Shown here: piece after piece, positions 15,804 through 26,300 of the stretch
Layout: each line of letters opens with the position of its first letter
Position numbering within the stretch: position 1 is the first letter of the stretch
DNA from: JBGSMF01 sp964651475
Lineage (GTDB): Bacteria; Chloroflexota; Anaerolineae; Fen-1058
DNA length: 64,000 nt
Assembly: GCA_964651475.1 (NCBI GenBank)
Contig: CAZYXV010000020.1
Span: 1 to 64,000 of the forward strand
Reading direction: 5' to 3'
Program-made: the position numbers and the translations under genes
The notes under the pieces: model-generated
Database searches by the model: none
Told to the model about the DNA's origin: nothing
The model's input: the letters and a program-made list of their open reading frames with translations, nothing else

Positions 15804-17719
15804 CCACACACTCTGAGACACCCTATACCGTTATCTACCAGGCCGCCAAGTTGGGCGATATATCCTGCTTGCTTCAGGATTTTGAATTGGCGCGGCGCCT
15901 GCAAGCCAAGGGGATGCCAATTGGCCGCGTCTATGGCGGCTCGAGCGGGGCGCTGGCAGCGCTGGCGCACGGCGTCATCCTGGCGGCGCAGGCGGGGAAC
16001 CCGGTGTTGACCTCGCAGGCCGACAATGCCCTGAATGATTTTGAGGCATTTTTCCGCGCGGCCAAAAGCCGCGATGTTCGCCGCTTCAACTGGCGCGGGC
16101 TGGCCTTTGGGTTTTACAATCTCGACCCGCTGCAGGCGTGGCTTTTCGCTCGACTAAGAGCGTACACAGGCCGCGACGACGTCGCGAATTTCACGTTTAG
16201 CGATTTGGATTTTCCGGTGTACGTGTGCGTTCAAGACAAAGATGGCTTTCCAGTGTTCTTTGGCAAACCCGACGAGCGCCTGCGCGCCGCGTATCACAGT
16301 TGCAGTACGCGCATCCAAGACGCCCCCGTAGTGGATGCGTGCATCGCTGCGCTCAGCACCATGCTCAGCACGGATGCCCACCCCGTCAACGGTCATTATT
16401 ACAAAGACGCCCGCCCCGCCTTTGCCGATATTTCATCTTACGTGCTGGATATGGAAGACAGCGACCCGCGTCCGCTTGTCAAAAGCGCGCCGCACACGCC
16501 CCTTCGCGCCTGGCCCGGCAACACAATCACGCAGCCGTTTATCATGCACAGCTGGCACGAACGCAACCAGGCCGACCTGAGCGCGTATTACAATGATTTG
16601 CTGGATCGCCGCCGCGCGCTTCAAGCGCAGGCAAACGCGCTGTTGGCAGACCTGCACGAGCGGGGTTTGGATGCAGTGAGCCGCGAATACCGTGACCCCG
16701 CCTGCCCGCGCGTGCTGCACACAGACATCCCCTACATCGGCTCGACCGAGGCTGGCACGAACATGCGCCAGAGCGTGGCCAACAAGGCGCAGTTGATGCA
16801 GCAATTTCGCCAGATGGGCAAGCCGCAGTTGGAAAGGTTTGACTTTGAGCAGCCCTTTAACGTGATTTACGGCGCGGGAGGGTTTTCGGGCATTTTGGCC
16901 GGATTGGTGATGACGCAGTTTGTAGACGAGCGCGGCGGGAACGTGCGGCGCATTTTTGGCTGCTCGGCGGGCGTGCTCAACGGCCTGTTTCACGGCGTCG
17001 TCTTGGGCGCGCGCCGCCATCCCGAACTGTACACGCCGGCCGCGCTAGACGGCCTGCGGCACCTGGAGACTTTTTTCGAGCAGTTGGAGCCAGCGCGGCT
17101 GTACCGCTTTAACAAGACGCCGCGCGCGCTGGCGCGCGCCCTGGCCAACTGGGGGCCGCTGCGCGAGCAATTGTGCCGCTACATCGAACAATGGACGGGG
17201 CGCGCCAACGGCGCCGAGGTGACTTTTGAGGATATCCGCCTGCCGTTTTACGCCGCCGGCGCGCGCGGCTCGGACGGCTATATGGATTTCTTTGGCATGC
17301 CAGATAACCTGGAGATGCGCTTTGCGGGGCGGACAGTGCGCCCGATTAACTGCGCCATCGTGGATGCGATTATCGGCGGCATGGCGCAGCCGTTTTACAT
17401 CACGCCGCCGGTGATCCACGGCGAAACGTACTTTGACGGCGGCAGCGCCTTTTACGACGTTGACCTGTTTGCGGCCGCTATGGAGCCAGAGCCGGTCTCG
17501 CTGCTCAGCATGCACTTTGCCGAGCCGCCCGATCATTCCTACGGATTCGACGAGCGTCTCACCCTGCTGCGCATCGTGTTTGACACGCACAACTTTACCT
17601 TACCCGAAGACCGGCGGCGCATGCGCGCCGCCGCCAACCTGTTTTACGAAATCGTGGCGCTGCAGCGGCGCGTGGCCCGCCTTTTAGCTATGCGCGACGC
17701 ACCGTCTAATGAACTTTGA
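15800..17719 (+). CDS. tandem patatin-like phospholipase, first domain degenerate
   Basis: 639 residues; the start ATG overlaps the transporter stop. Two patatin modules. Domain 1 has a nucleophile elbow GGSSG (S48), but the expected DG(A/G) reads DAR (D203). Domain 2 has FGCSAG (S389), a glycine-rich oxyanion loop YGAGGFSG (358-364) and a proper DGG (D546), so it holds a complete Ser-Asp dyad. Patatins hydrolyse acyl groups of phospholipids. Domain 1 lacks a clear oxyanion loop too, so it may only bind or regulate. No signal peptide, so it is cytoplasmic or membrane-peripheral. Confidence 0.85.
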   Translation: MTTHSETPYTVIYQAAKLGDISCLLQDFELARRLQAKGMPIGRVYGGSSGALAALAHGVILAAQAGNPVLTSQADNALNDFEAFFRAAKSRDVRRFNWRGLAFGFYNLDPLQAWLFARLRAYTGRDDVANFTFSDLDFPVYVCVQDKDGFPVFFGKPDERLRAAYHSCSTRIQDAPVVDACIAALSTMLSTDAHPVNGHYYKDARPAFADISSYVLDMEDSDPRPLVKSAPHTPLRAWPGNTITQPFIMHSWHERNQADLSAYYNDLLDRRRALQAQANALLADLHERGLDAVSREYRDPACPRVLHTDIPYIGSTEAGTNMRQSVANKAQLMQQFRQMGKPQLERFDFEQPFNVIYGAGGFSGILAGLVMTQFVDERGGNVRRIFGCSAGVLNGLFHGVVLGARRHPELYTPAALDGLRHLETFFEQLEPARLYRFNKTPRALARALANWGPLREQLCRYIEQWTGRANGAEVTFEDIRLPFYAAGARGSDGYMDFFGMPDNLEMRFAGRTVRPINCAIVDAIIGGMAQPFYITPPVIHGETYFDGGSAFYDVDLFAAAMEPEPVSLLSMHFAEPPDHSYGFDERLTLLRIVFDTHNFTLPEDRRRMRAAANLFYEIVALQRRVARLLAMRDAPSNEL

Positions 17720-17729
17720 AAATCGGTAA

Positions 17730-19061
17730 ATGTCTATGCATTCATCCATTCACCGCCTGGCGTTGGCCTTTGCAATCACCTTTATGCTTTTAGCGGCCGC
17801 CCTGGGCTATTGGCAAGTCGTCCGCGCCCCGGCGCTGCTTGTGCGCGAGGATAATCCTCGCCTGGTGTTGGCCGAACGCGCTACCTGGCGCGGGACGATT
17901 TTGGATCGCAATGGAATCCCGCTGGCGTTCACCCGCCGTGGGCAAGATGGCCTGGAACGTTATTACCCCGAGCCGCTGGCCGCGCCAGCGGTTGGCTATT
18001 ACAGCCTCCAATACGGCGTGGCGTGGGCCGAGGCTGCCTTTGATGCGCGTCTGCGAGGCCGCGAAGGCCGAGACGCCACACAGTTATGGTGGGATGACGT
18101 GCTGCACAAACCTCGCGTGGGGCAAAACATCACGCTGACGTTAGATATCACGTGGCAGCGCGCCGCTTACGCGGCGCTGGACAGTTATGATTATGGCGGC
18201 GCTGTGTTAGTAGCCGATGTGCGCAGCGGGCAAATCCTGGCCATGGCCAGCCGCCCCATTTTCGATCCCAATTCGTTAGAGGCGGATTGGGAACACTTGA
18301 AGGCCGCGCCCTCCGCCCCATTGCTCAATCGCGCCGTTCAGGGGAAATACCAGCCCGGCAGTTTACTGCAGACTGTCGTTTTGGAACAGGCGCTCCGTAC
18401 AGGGTTTGTGGCGCTGACGGGCACCGTCACCGCGCCGGAAACGCCCGTCGTCATCAGCAACACGGTTTTGGGATGCGCCTCGCTGCCGCGCGGGATTACG
18501 TGGGCCGATATGTACGCCGCCGGCTGCCCGGGACCTTTTGCCCAACTCGCTCAATCCATGTCCCTGCCGGCGTTCACGTCTGGCCTCCAACGCTGGCAAC
18601 TGGACAGGCCGGTGGAATTTGGCTTGCCGGGCATTACCGCGAGCGCCTCGCCTCTGCCGGCGGCGGGGTCGAGCCTGCAAGACGCGGTATTGGGCCAAAG
18701 CCAGTTCACGCTCACGCCGCTCCACGCTCTGCGCATGGCGTTGATCCTCGCCAACGATGGCCGGGTGACGCCGCTGACAGGCGTTATGCCGGGCTTTAGC
18801 CCCAGCGCTGTTCAGCACGATCCTGCCTACGCCGCTCAACCTCAAGATGCCAACGCTTTGTGGAATACGTGGCACCACGAGTGTGGGCTGAGAGGGCTGG
18901 CCAGCCTGGCGCTCAGTGGATCGCAGTACGCGGCCTGGTACATGGCGCTGGCGCCCGCCGACTCGCCACGTTACGCGCTTGTAGTGCTGGTGGAACATGC
19001 CGCGGACGCCTCGCCAGCGCGCGATGTGGCCTGCCGGTTATCAGGCGCGCTGCAACATTAG
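17730..19061 (+). CDS. penicillin-binding-protein homologue lacking catalytic motifs
   Basis: 443 residues: an N-terminal membrane anchor (8-27), a PBP-dimer-type region (RGTILDRNGIPLA) and a transpeptidase fold (DITWQRAAYAAL, GGAVLVADVRSGQILAMASRP). All three active-site motifs are altered. SxxK reads SLLQ (S211, Q214 in place of Lys). SxN reads GCP (265-267) before the conserved FAQLAQ. KTG reads LSG (395-397) before AAWYMALAP. Around them the fold is well kept, so this looks like a maintained pseudoenzyme and not a decaying gene. It may scaffold septal or elongation peptidoglycan synthesis. The last bases overlap the convergent deaminase gene. Confidence 0.85.
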   Translation: MSMHSSIHRLALAFAITFMLLAAALGYWQVVRAPALLVREDNPRLVLAERATWRGTILDRNGIPLAFTRRGQDGLERYYPEPLAAPAVGYYSLQYGVAWAEAAFDARLRGREGRDATQLWWDDVLHKPRVGQNITLTLDITWQRAAYAALDSYDYGGAVLVADVRSGQILAMASRPIFDPNSLEADWEHLKAAPSAPLLNRAVQGKYQPGSLLQTVVLEQALRTGFVALTGTVTAPETPVVISNTVLGCASLPRGITWADMYAAGCPGPFAQLAQSMSLPAFTSGLQRWQLDRPVEFGLPGITASASPLPAAGSSLQDAVLGQSQFTLTPLHALRMALILANDGRVTPLTGVMPGFSPSAVQHDPAYAAQPQDANALWNTWHHECGLRGLASLALSGSQYAAWYMALAPADSPRYALVVLVEHAADASPARDVACRLSGALQH

Positions 19062-21031
19062 GCGGCAACCAGCTCGAGGTATTCCTGGTGCGTCAATTGT
19101 CCCTCGCTCGCTCCCAATACTTTGAGCAACTCGGCCAGCATATCGGCCTTGAGCGCCGCGTCGCGCTGCGACCACGTCCGGCTCTTGATTTCGAAATACC
19201 ATCCATCCAGCGGCGGCTGTGTGAGCCGGTCGAGATTCGCCGCAAACTCGATATCTTTGTACAAGAGATGATAGCGCCGCCGCTCTTTGTGGATGGCCAC
19301 TTCGCGGGCCGGCTTGAAATATTCGCGGTAAAATCGCAAGGATTGGGTCGAGTGCGCCGTGAAACGCGAACGCGAGAGCACTACTGAATGAGCATACTCG
19401 CGCTCGCGCGCGGGGCCGGTCAGCGTGAGGCTGTAACGCACCTCGCGCACCGCGCCGTCTTGGCCCAGAATCTCGTCTTCGCGGTAACGGATGCGCCCGC
19501 GCGACGGATCGCTGAACATAAAATAGGCGTCGTACTGGCGGCGCACGGACGAGCGCAAGACATAAACATCCTGAGAGCGCAGCGCCTCGAGCACTGCGGT
19601 GGGATCTTCCAGGCGCACCTTGACCTGGACTTCGAATGTTTCTTGTTGTTCCAGCCCGCCAATCGCCACCAGCTTGTCCAGCAAATTGCCTTCGCGCGCG
19701 ATGAGAAAAGCGTCTATTTTCACCGCCATCTCTTGCGCCTGGGCCAGCACGGCCGGCTCGTCTACTGTCAACACGCGGCGCTCGCGCATCACACACTGGC
19801 CGTCAATCCACACGTGGCGGACGTCGTTGCTCTTGGCCGCGTATACCAGTTGAGCGTATACTGCATCCGGATCGCGCGCGAACTTGGGCATGATGTGCAG
19901 CCCCTGCAAATCCACTACGGCAATATCGGCGCGCTTGCCCACTTGCAGCGAGCCGGTGATGTGGCCGAGGTGCAGCGCGCGCGCCCCCATGCTGGTGGCC
20001 ATCGCCAGCGCCTGCCAGGCCGGCAACGCTTCGGGGTCGCCGGTAGAGCCTTTAGCCAGCAGGGCCGCCAGGCGGATTTCTTCAAACATGTCCAGATCAT
20101 TGTTGCTGGCCGTGCCATCCGTGCCAATACCCACATTGACGTTTTGAGCGAGCATGGCCTGCACTGGCGCAAAGCCGCTGGCCAGCTTGAGGTTGCTGGT
20201 GGGATTGTGCGACACGCCCGCCCCGGCCTGGCGCAGGTCGCGAATCTCGCCGGCGTCCACGTGAACGCAATGCGCCGCCAACACTTTGGCGCGCAGCACG
20301 CCTTGCTTTTTGACCCAGGCCACCGGCGGCGCGCCCCGCGTCGCCCGGTTGTCTTCCACCTCTTGCCGTGTTTCGGAAAGATGGATGTGCAGCGGCACGT
20401 CGTATTCGAGCGCCAGGTCGGTGGCGGCCTTGAGGATTTCGGGCGTGCAGGTGTAGGGAGCGTGCGGCGCCACAGAAGGCACGATCAGGCGATGCCCCCG
20501 CCACGTCTCGATAAAGCGCCGGCAGTATTCCAGGCTTTCTTCGTAGCTGCTCGCGTCGGGCGAAGGAAACTTGAGAATCGTCTGTGAGCACAGCGCGCGC
20601 ATGCCGGCCTGGACGGTGGCCTGCGCCACGTCATCTTCAAAATAATACATGTCGGCAAAGCACGTCACCCCGCTGCGAATCATCTCGGCGCAAGCCAGCA
20701 GCGTGCCCAGCCGGACAAACTCGGGCGTGACAAACTCGCGCTCCACCGGCATCATATAGCCGTGCAGCCACACATCCAGGCGCAGGTCGTCGGCCAGGCC
20801 GCGCAGCAGCGTCATGGACACGTGAGCGTGGGCGTTAATCAGGCCAGGGATGATGGCGCAGCCGGCGCACTCGACGACCTCGTCGGCGCTATATTCGGAC
20901 AAGATGTCCTCTGCCGGCCCCAGCGCCACGATCTTGCCGTCAGCGCAAGCCAGCGCGCCATTTTGGATAATGTCGCGTTCGGGATTCATGGTCACTACAA
21001 TGCCGCCGGATAAAATGGTTTGTACGTGCAT
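19058..21031 (-). CDS. MtaD/SsnA-type amidohydrolase fused to a CYTH-like domain
   Basis: 657 residues; the ATG at 21031 lies 6 nt after AGAGGAG. Residues 1-435 are a metal-dependent deaminase of the 5-methylthioadenosine/S-adenosylhomocysteine deaminase group: INAHAHVSMTLLRG, APHAPYTCTPE, HIHLSETRQEVED, AAHCVHVD and GTDGTASNNDLDMF are all intact. Residues about 460-640 form a second domain with features of the CYTH/triphosphate-tunnel fold: FEVQVKV (one Glu of ExExK is Gln), GRIRYREDE, LTLTGP, KERRRYHLLYKDIEF and GWYFEIKSRTW. CYTH domains bind nucleotides or polyphosphate. Last gene of the minus-strand operon starting at 27201. Confidence 0.85.
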   Translation of the reverse strand: MHVQTILSGGIVVTMNPERDIIQNGALACADGKIVALGPAEDILSEYSADEVVECAGCAIIPGLINAHAHVSMTLLRGLADDLRLDVWLHGYMMPVEREFVTPEFVRLGTLLACAEMIRSGVTCFADMYYFEDDVAQATVQAGMRALCSQTILKFPSPDASSYEESLEYCRRFIETWRGHRLIVPSVAPHAPYTCTPEILKAATDLALEYDVPLHIHLSETRQEVEDNRATRGAPPVAWVKKQGVLRAKVLAAHCVHVDAGEIRDLRQAGAGVSHNPTSNLKLASGFAPVQAMLAQNVNVGIGTDGTASNNDLDMFEEIRLAALLAKGSTGDPEALPAWQALAMATSMGARALHLGHITGSLQVGKRADIAVVDLQGLHIMPKFARDPDAVYAQLVYAAKSNDVRHVWIDGQCVMRERRVLTVDEPAVLAQAQEMAVKIDAFLIAREGNLLDKLVAIGGLEQQETFEVQVKVRLEDPTAVLEALRSQDVYVLRSSVRRQYDAYFMFSDPSRGRIRYREDEILGQDGAVREVRYSLTLTGPAREREYAHSVVLSRSRFTAHSTQSLRFYREYFKPAREVAIHKERRRYHLLYKDIEFAANLDRLTQPPLDGWYFEIKSRTWSQRDAALKADMLAELLKVLGASEGQLTHQEYLELVAA

Positions 21032-21045
21032 CGCAACTCCTCTCA

Positions 21046-21867
21046 TTATCTCGATAAAAACACAAGGTTAGATTGGTACACGGGATCAGGGCCGATGTGG
21101 GCGTTCGTCTCGGCCACGGCTTGGGCTACTGTCGCGCCGCCGTTCAGCAGCCTGTCCAAAAAGAATTTCGTCGCCGCGTCAGTGTGATTGGCCGATACGT
21201 CCTTGTTCCAGCCCACCACCGCGCCCGCGCCTCGTTCGAGCAATGCCTGCGCCACGCTGGCCGAGCGCAGCCCGTGGCATCCCATCAACACAATGATCGA
21301 GCGGTCGAATCTGCCCTGCATGCTGCGCCTGATAAAGCCCGACGTAACGCCGAACAAGGGCGATGCGCCCTCGTAATAGTAAGCCGGCCCTAGTTGCTCG
21401 TCTTGCCACTCGCGGCGATATTTCGTTTTGGTGAATGGCTCGCCTGTGAACAGAACGGCGTCCAGCGTGCCGCTCACTATTTGCCCTGTCCTCGTATTTG
21501 TCCACACCGTCAGGCCAGAGTGGACGCGGAGAATAATTAAACCGTAATCGCGCGCGGGCAACTCGCGGTAAAGCTGCACCGTAACCTGATTGCCAGGAAT
21601 ATACGCCGCCGCATAGCCGGCGCGCGTCAAGATATTGGTAGCGGCCTGGGTAAAAGTTGGATTAGGGTACGTCAGCCCAAGCTGGTCAACGATCACCGCG
21701 CGCTGCGCCGGGTGCGTCGGAGAAACATCTGGCAAACTGGCGGACGTGGCGGCTCTTACCGGCGCGCCAGGCGGGTGGATGGTGGACGATCTCATTCCAC
21801 CCAGCGCGCACATCAAAAAGGCCAGGGCGATGAGAATGGCGATGGTCAGGCGCGCGCCGCTTTTCAT
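21046..21867 (-). CDS. membrane-anchored caspase/CHAT-like peptidase candidate
   Basis: 273 residues from the ATG that overlaps the preceding stop (ATGA); a start 9 codons earlier is less likely. Residues 7-23 form a signal anchor. The region around VHSG (H116) and LMGCHG (C197), followed by SVAQALLERGAGAVVGW and an ATKFFLDRLLNGGATVAQAV helix, copies the C-terminal core of caspase-like, CHAT and gingipain peptidases, where such a His-Cys dyad is catalytic. Overall similarity is low, so this is a fold-level call. It lies in an operon whose first protein carries an effector-associated domain, a module often paired with caspase-like effectors, though here the peptidase is probably exported. Confidence 0.6.
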   Translation of the reverse strand: MKSGARLTIAILIALAFLMCALGGMRSSTIHPPGAPVRAATSASLPDVSPTHPAQRAVIVDQLGLTYPNPTFTQAATNILTRAGYAAAYIPGNQVTVQLYRELPARDYGLIILRVHSGLTVWTNTRTGQIVSGTLDAVLFTGEPFTKTKYRREWQDEQLGPAYYYEGASPLFGVTSGFIRRSMQGRFDRSIIVLMGCHGLRSASVAQALLERGAGAVVGWNKDVSANHTDAATKFFLDRLLNGGATVAQAVAETNAHIGPDPVYQSNLVFLSR

Positions 21868-23375
21868 CCAGACCAACGCCGCCGGGCTTGCCATACCGCC
21901 AATGCTGCCACTATCACCGCCAACACAGCGAGCGCAGCCGCAGGCGCAACCGTGACATTATCCTCTTGGTCCGCCGGCAAAACCATATAGCCGCCCACCG
22001 GCGCTGTTCTGGCGTATTGCGCTTCGTAAGCCGTGTAGCGGTCAACACCTGCGCCCGACGAGTTGACTGACCAGATCATCGAGGCGACGGGTTGGTTGGA
22101 CAGCACGCTCGCCGAAGCGTGCTCAAAGCCATACGGCAAAGCCTGAACATCCAACATCCCCATCGCCAGGCCAGGCAAGTCCATCTGCTCGATAAGCACA
22201 GCGCCGGTTGGCGCAGCAGTGTATCGAATGGTGACGGAGGCCGGGTTCGCGCTCAAGTTAACCACAGGGATTTGGCTAACCCAACCCTCGTAATTAGCGT
22301 AGACAGCCGGCCCATAAGCCGAGCGGCGGTCGAGCCTGTCGGGCTGTTCCGGCTGGACAATCACCGCCGTGTAATCCCACAAGTCCGCCGACGATACGCC
22401 GTTGCCCAATACCAGCCCGGCCACGGGTTGGTCGGCCTCCGCGATCACGTAACCCAACGTGCCGGGCGGAGCGCCGCCCCCATCCCACTGAATGGCGGCG
22501 AAGGGCGCGGCGCTAAACGAGGGTGAGGCGAGCACGCTGCCGTCCGTGGCGTAATACGTCAACGTAATCGTCGCAGTGACGCGGCCAGTGTTTTGAACCA
22601 CCATGGTCGAGTTGAGCGTGACAGAGTTGGGATCAACGTACTGCACCACGAACACCGGCGCGACGAGCTTGTATCCGCCGCGTGACTGCGCCTGCGCGGA
22701 AGAAAAGCCCGGGCTATAAATCCGGTCAATGCCAACGTAGATGGACTGGTCGGCTTGAATAACTGCTGACGCTTCAGCGCCCATCGGAAAGCCAATCTCT
22801 GCCGCGTCCAGGAGCAGAGCGCCCTTGGGTAAGACCGGCCCTGTCCAGGTATGTATAACCACGCCGCTCGAATCAAAGAACGTGATCACGGCGCTGGCCT
22901 CTAGCGTTTCGAGATTGTGGATTGAGAGGCGCCAAGACGGGCCGCCAGCCATCAACGTGAAATAGGGAACGTAGGCAGTATGGCCCAGGTCGGCGTCATC
23001 TACCAGCGGCCACTGCGCCGCGCCGCCGGCCTGGTCCCAATGCGTCACCGCCCCCAAAATCTGGCTGGCGCCGTCCACGTGAATGGTGCCGGTGACATGG
23101 AACGTCGGGCTGTAGAAATTGCTGTGTCCACCGGCCAGTGTATCTACAATGGGCAGAACGGGCGCGCCCGACACAGTGTACCACGTGATCGTCACCGGCC
23201 TTGGTTGGCTGGCAACGTTCAAGAGTTGTACTTGGGTGGACATCCAACCGGCGGTTCTACCGGCGCTCGCCAGAGAAACGGCCAGGATCAATCCCGACAA
23301 CAAGATTAGCAATACCAGCACGCCGCGGGCGGCCTGGCGGGCCTTGTGTCTGAGCGAACTAGACAAGTTTATCAT
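21864..23375 (-). CDS. membrane-anchored extracellular beta-rich protein
   Basis: 503 residues, ATG 7 nt after AGGAG. N-terminal signal segment (about residues 15-37, ending SLASAGR), a long extracellular part with repeated beta modules (patterns such as VVQNTGRVTATITLTYYATDG and VVNLSANPASVTIRYTA) and a C-terminal membrane helix followed by RRRW, so the protein is anchored at its C-terminus with the repeats outside. No catalytic motif. It follows the kinase-ATPase gene by 13 nt and overlaps the peptidase gene. A structural or sensing surface protein is inferred. Confidence 0.7.
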   Translation of the reverse strand: MINLSSSLRHKARQAARGVLVLLILLSGLILAVSLASAGRTAGWMSTQVQLLNVASQPRPVTITWYTVSGAPVLPIVDTLAGGHSNFYSPTFHVTGTIHVDGASQILGAVTHWDQAGGAAQWPLVDDADLGHTAYVPYFTLMAGGPSWRLSIHNLETLEASAVITFFDSSGVVIHTWTGPVLPKGALLLDAAEIGFPMGAEASAVIQADQSIYVGIDRIYSPGFSSAQAQSRGGYKLVAPVFVVQYVDPNSVTLNSTMVVQNTGRVTATITLTYYATDGSVLASPSFSAAPFAAIQWDGGGAPPGTLGYVIAEADQPVAGLVLGNGVSSADLWDYTAVIVQPEQPDRLDRRSAYGPAVYANYEGWVSQIPVVNLSANPASVTIRYTAAPTGAVLIEQMDLPGLAMGMLDVQALPYGFEHASASVLSNQPVASMIWSVNSSGAGVDRYTAYEAQYARTAPVGGYMVLPADQEDNVTVAPAAALAVLAVIVAALAVWQARRRWSG

Positions 23376-23388
23376 TGGATTACTCCTA

Positions 23389-26300
23389 TCAATTTCCACT
23401 CGATTTTTGAAGCAAATCGCGCGCGCGGATTAAATCATCCTGCTTGCCAATAGCTTCAAAGATAGCACAAGCATCAAGCAAGTGGCGGCGCGCCTCGTCG
23501 GTCTGACCCGATTGGATAAAGAGGCGGGCCAGCAAGTGGTGGGCTTTGCCCTCTTGTAACTTGATTCCACTTTCGGCGGCCAGTTCCAAGGCTCGCAGTG
23601 CCAGATTCCGCGCTTCGTCCATGTGTCCTTCAGCCAACCTGGCCTCGGCCATCAGCATCCATGTATAGCTCAGGCCATACCGGTCGCCTATTTCTTCATT
23701 AATGGATTCAGCCTGGCACAAATAAGCCAGGGCTTGATCTATCTCGCCTGAGGCAAGGCCGATTTCTGCCAGGTTGCCATAAGTAATAGCCACGCCTTCT
23801 TTGCTGCCAATGCGTTGATAAATCTCCAAACCCTGCTGAAAATGATCGCGCGCCAGTTCCAACTGGCCCCGATTCTGGTAAATCACGCCCAAGTTATTGA
23901 GCAGCGCCGCCGTTCCAAGGCTGTGCCCTATCTCGCGACAAAGCGCCAGGCTTTTTTGATACTCTCGAATAGCGTCGTCGTACATTCCCCTGGCTTCAGC
24001 CAGGTTGCCCAAGTAATTAAGCTCCCTGGCAACGCGTGACTTGTCGCCAATCTTTTCCCAAAGTGCGAGGCTCTCCCGATGATAAGTAACCGCCTGCTCG
24101 TAATCGCTGAACTCGGCAGCGTTGCCCAAATACCCGTACGCTGTAGCCACAATGGCAGGGTTATCGCGGGCCAACTCGATGGCCTGTTCGCACTGGCGCC
24201 GCGCCTGCTCGTAATCGCCCTTGCGAATGTATATCCATCCAATGCCATTGAGCAGCCTGGCCCACTCTTCTCGATTAGAGATGCCGACGAGTGACAATCC
24301 CTGCTCGCAAGCGCGCAGGGCCTCGTCGTAATCGCTCCGGGCTTCACTGGCCTGTACCACGCCCCGCCAAGCCTGCGCCAGCAGGCGACGGCGCTCGCGC
24401 TCTTCCCCTCTCACCTGCGGCGCCATGTCAATCACGGCCCGAAAGCTCGCCGCCGCCTGCTCGTATTCTCCAATCAGATGATAGACCTCGCCCAGTCCCT
24501 GGTGAGCGGCGATCTGGTGCTCCACTTGAGTTTCATCGCCGGCCAATTCGACCGCCTGGCGGTAGAACGCAATCGCCTCCTGGTTCGCGTACACCTTGCG
24601 GGCGCGGTCGCCGGCCTGCACGTTGTATTGGATGGCCTTGGGCGCGTCGCCGCCCTGCGTAAAGTGGCGCGCCAGCATTGGCGACATTTCTTCCAGCCGG
24701 GCGGCGTAAATCTTTTCAATTGCCTGGCCGGCCGAGCGGTGCATCTTTTTGCGCCGCACGTTGCTCAACGCGCCGTAAATCACCTCGTTGATCTTGCCGT
24801 GCGTGAAGCGATATCTATCCTGCCGCGGGTCGCGCACTTCGACGATCAACTGGTCGCGCAGCAAGTTGTCGAGCGCGTCGAGCAGCGCGTCTTCTTCTAT
24901 CTCCGACGCGGCCTGCAAAACATTGTAAGCGAACTCGTGGCCCAACACCGCCGCCCAATTCAACGCGTTCCGGTCGGCGTCGGCCAGGCGGGCCAGGCGG
25001 CGCTCGACCACATCCACGATGGTCGAGGGAATGCGCAGCATGGTCAAGCCCAGATCGGCCTGCAAGCGCCAACGCCCATCCTGGCGAACCAGCAAGCCTT
25101 CCGCCGCTAAGGCCTTGAGTGTTTCTTCGATAAAGAACGGGTTGCCTTCACTTTCTGTGTAAATTCGTTCGGCCAACTGGGGCGGGGCCTGGTCCACGCC
25201 CAGCAGCGCTGCTACCAGCTCGGAGGCTGCCTGGGACGACAGCCGTTCCAGCCGGATGCGTTCCAGCAGGCGCAGGCGGCTGAGATCGCGCTGCAGCGCG
25301 GCGAGCGGGCCGGATTCGTCGCACTCTTCGCTGCGAGTGGTGGCGCAGATAAAAATGCGGTTCAGCCGTTCGGGTACGAGGCGGGGCGGGATTAACGTCT
25401 CTTCGCCAGCTTTTCCCCAGTCAAGCTCCGGGCGCAGCTTGCGGCAGGCGGTCATCAGTTCATCCACGCGATGCCGGCGATCCAGGTATGCTACCAACTC
25501 CCTGGCCTTGTCCCCTTTTCCCTGGCCGGGCAGGCTGCTGTAATCCAAATCCAGGTTGTAGAGATTGCGCAAGTCAAAACACAGGTCGCGCAACTCGCCT
25601 TCGTTAAAGTGCCGGGCGAGCATCTGGCGCAACTGGACCAGGTCGGCGCGTTCCGGCGGCGTCTTGTCTCGCACCACCTGGCCGCTGATGAGCCGCTGCC
25701 CGCGCGCGTTGCGGACGAGATAGTGCAGCAGTTCGAGCGTGGCTTCGTCGGCCCATTGTAAATCGTCGAGCAGCAACATCAGCGGCTTGCGTTCGCTCAA
25801 GCGTCCCAACGCGCGCATCACTGCGTCGAAGAAACGCAGCTTGGCCTGTTCCGGCTCGATGGCATCGCCGGGAGGGGGCGGGGTGAAGGGGATGAGGCGC
25901 GGGACGAGCCGGGCCAGTTCGGGCTCCAGGCCCGAAATGATCGAACCAAAATCCTGGCTCAGGCGAAAAATGTCGTTGAACCACTCGGCCACCGGGCCGT
26001 ACGGCACGCGCTCTGTTTCGTGGCAAGTGCCCACCAGCCGCAGGCCGCCGCGCAGGCGGGCCTGGCCGCCCAGTTCGGCGGCCAGCCGGGTCTTGCCCAC
26101 GCCGGCCTCGCCCTCGATAACAACCAGTTGCCCCTCGCCGGCCCATGCCTGATCGAGGTAGTGATTCAATCGCTCCATCTCGGTTCGCCGCCCGATCAAC
26201 CCGGCGCGAAAGACGGCGTCGGCGCGAGGCGAAGCGGCCAACTCGACCGGCGCGGGAGCGGCCAGGCTGGTGAGGCTGGTCAGCGCGCCGAGGACGGCCT

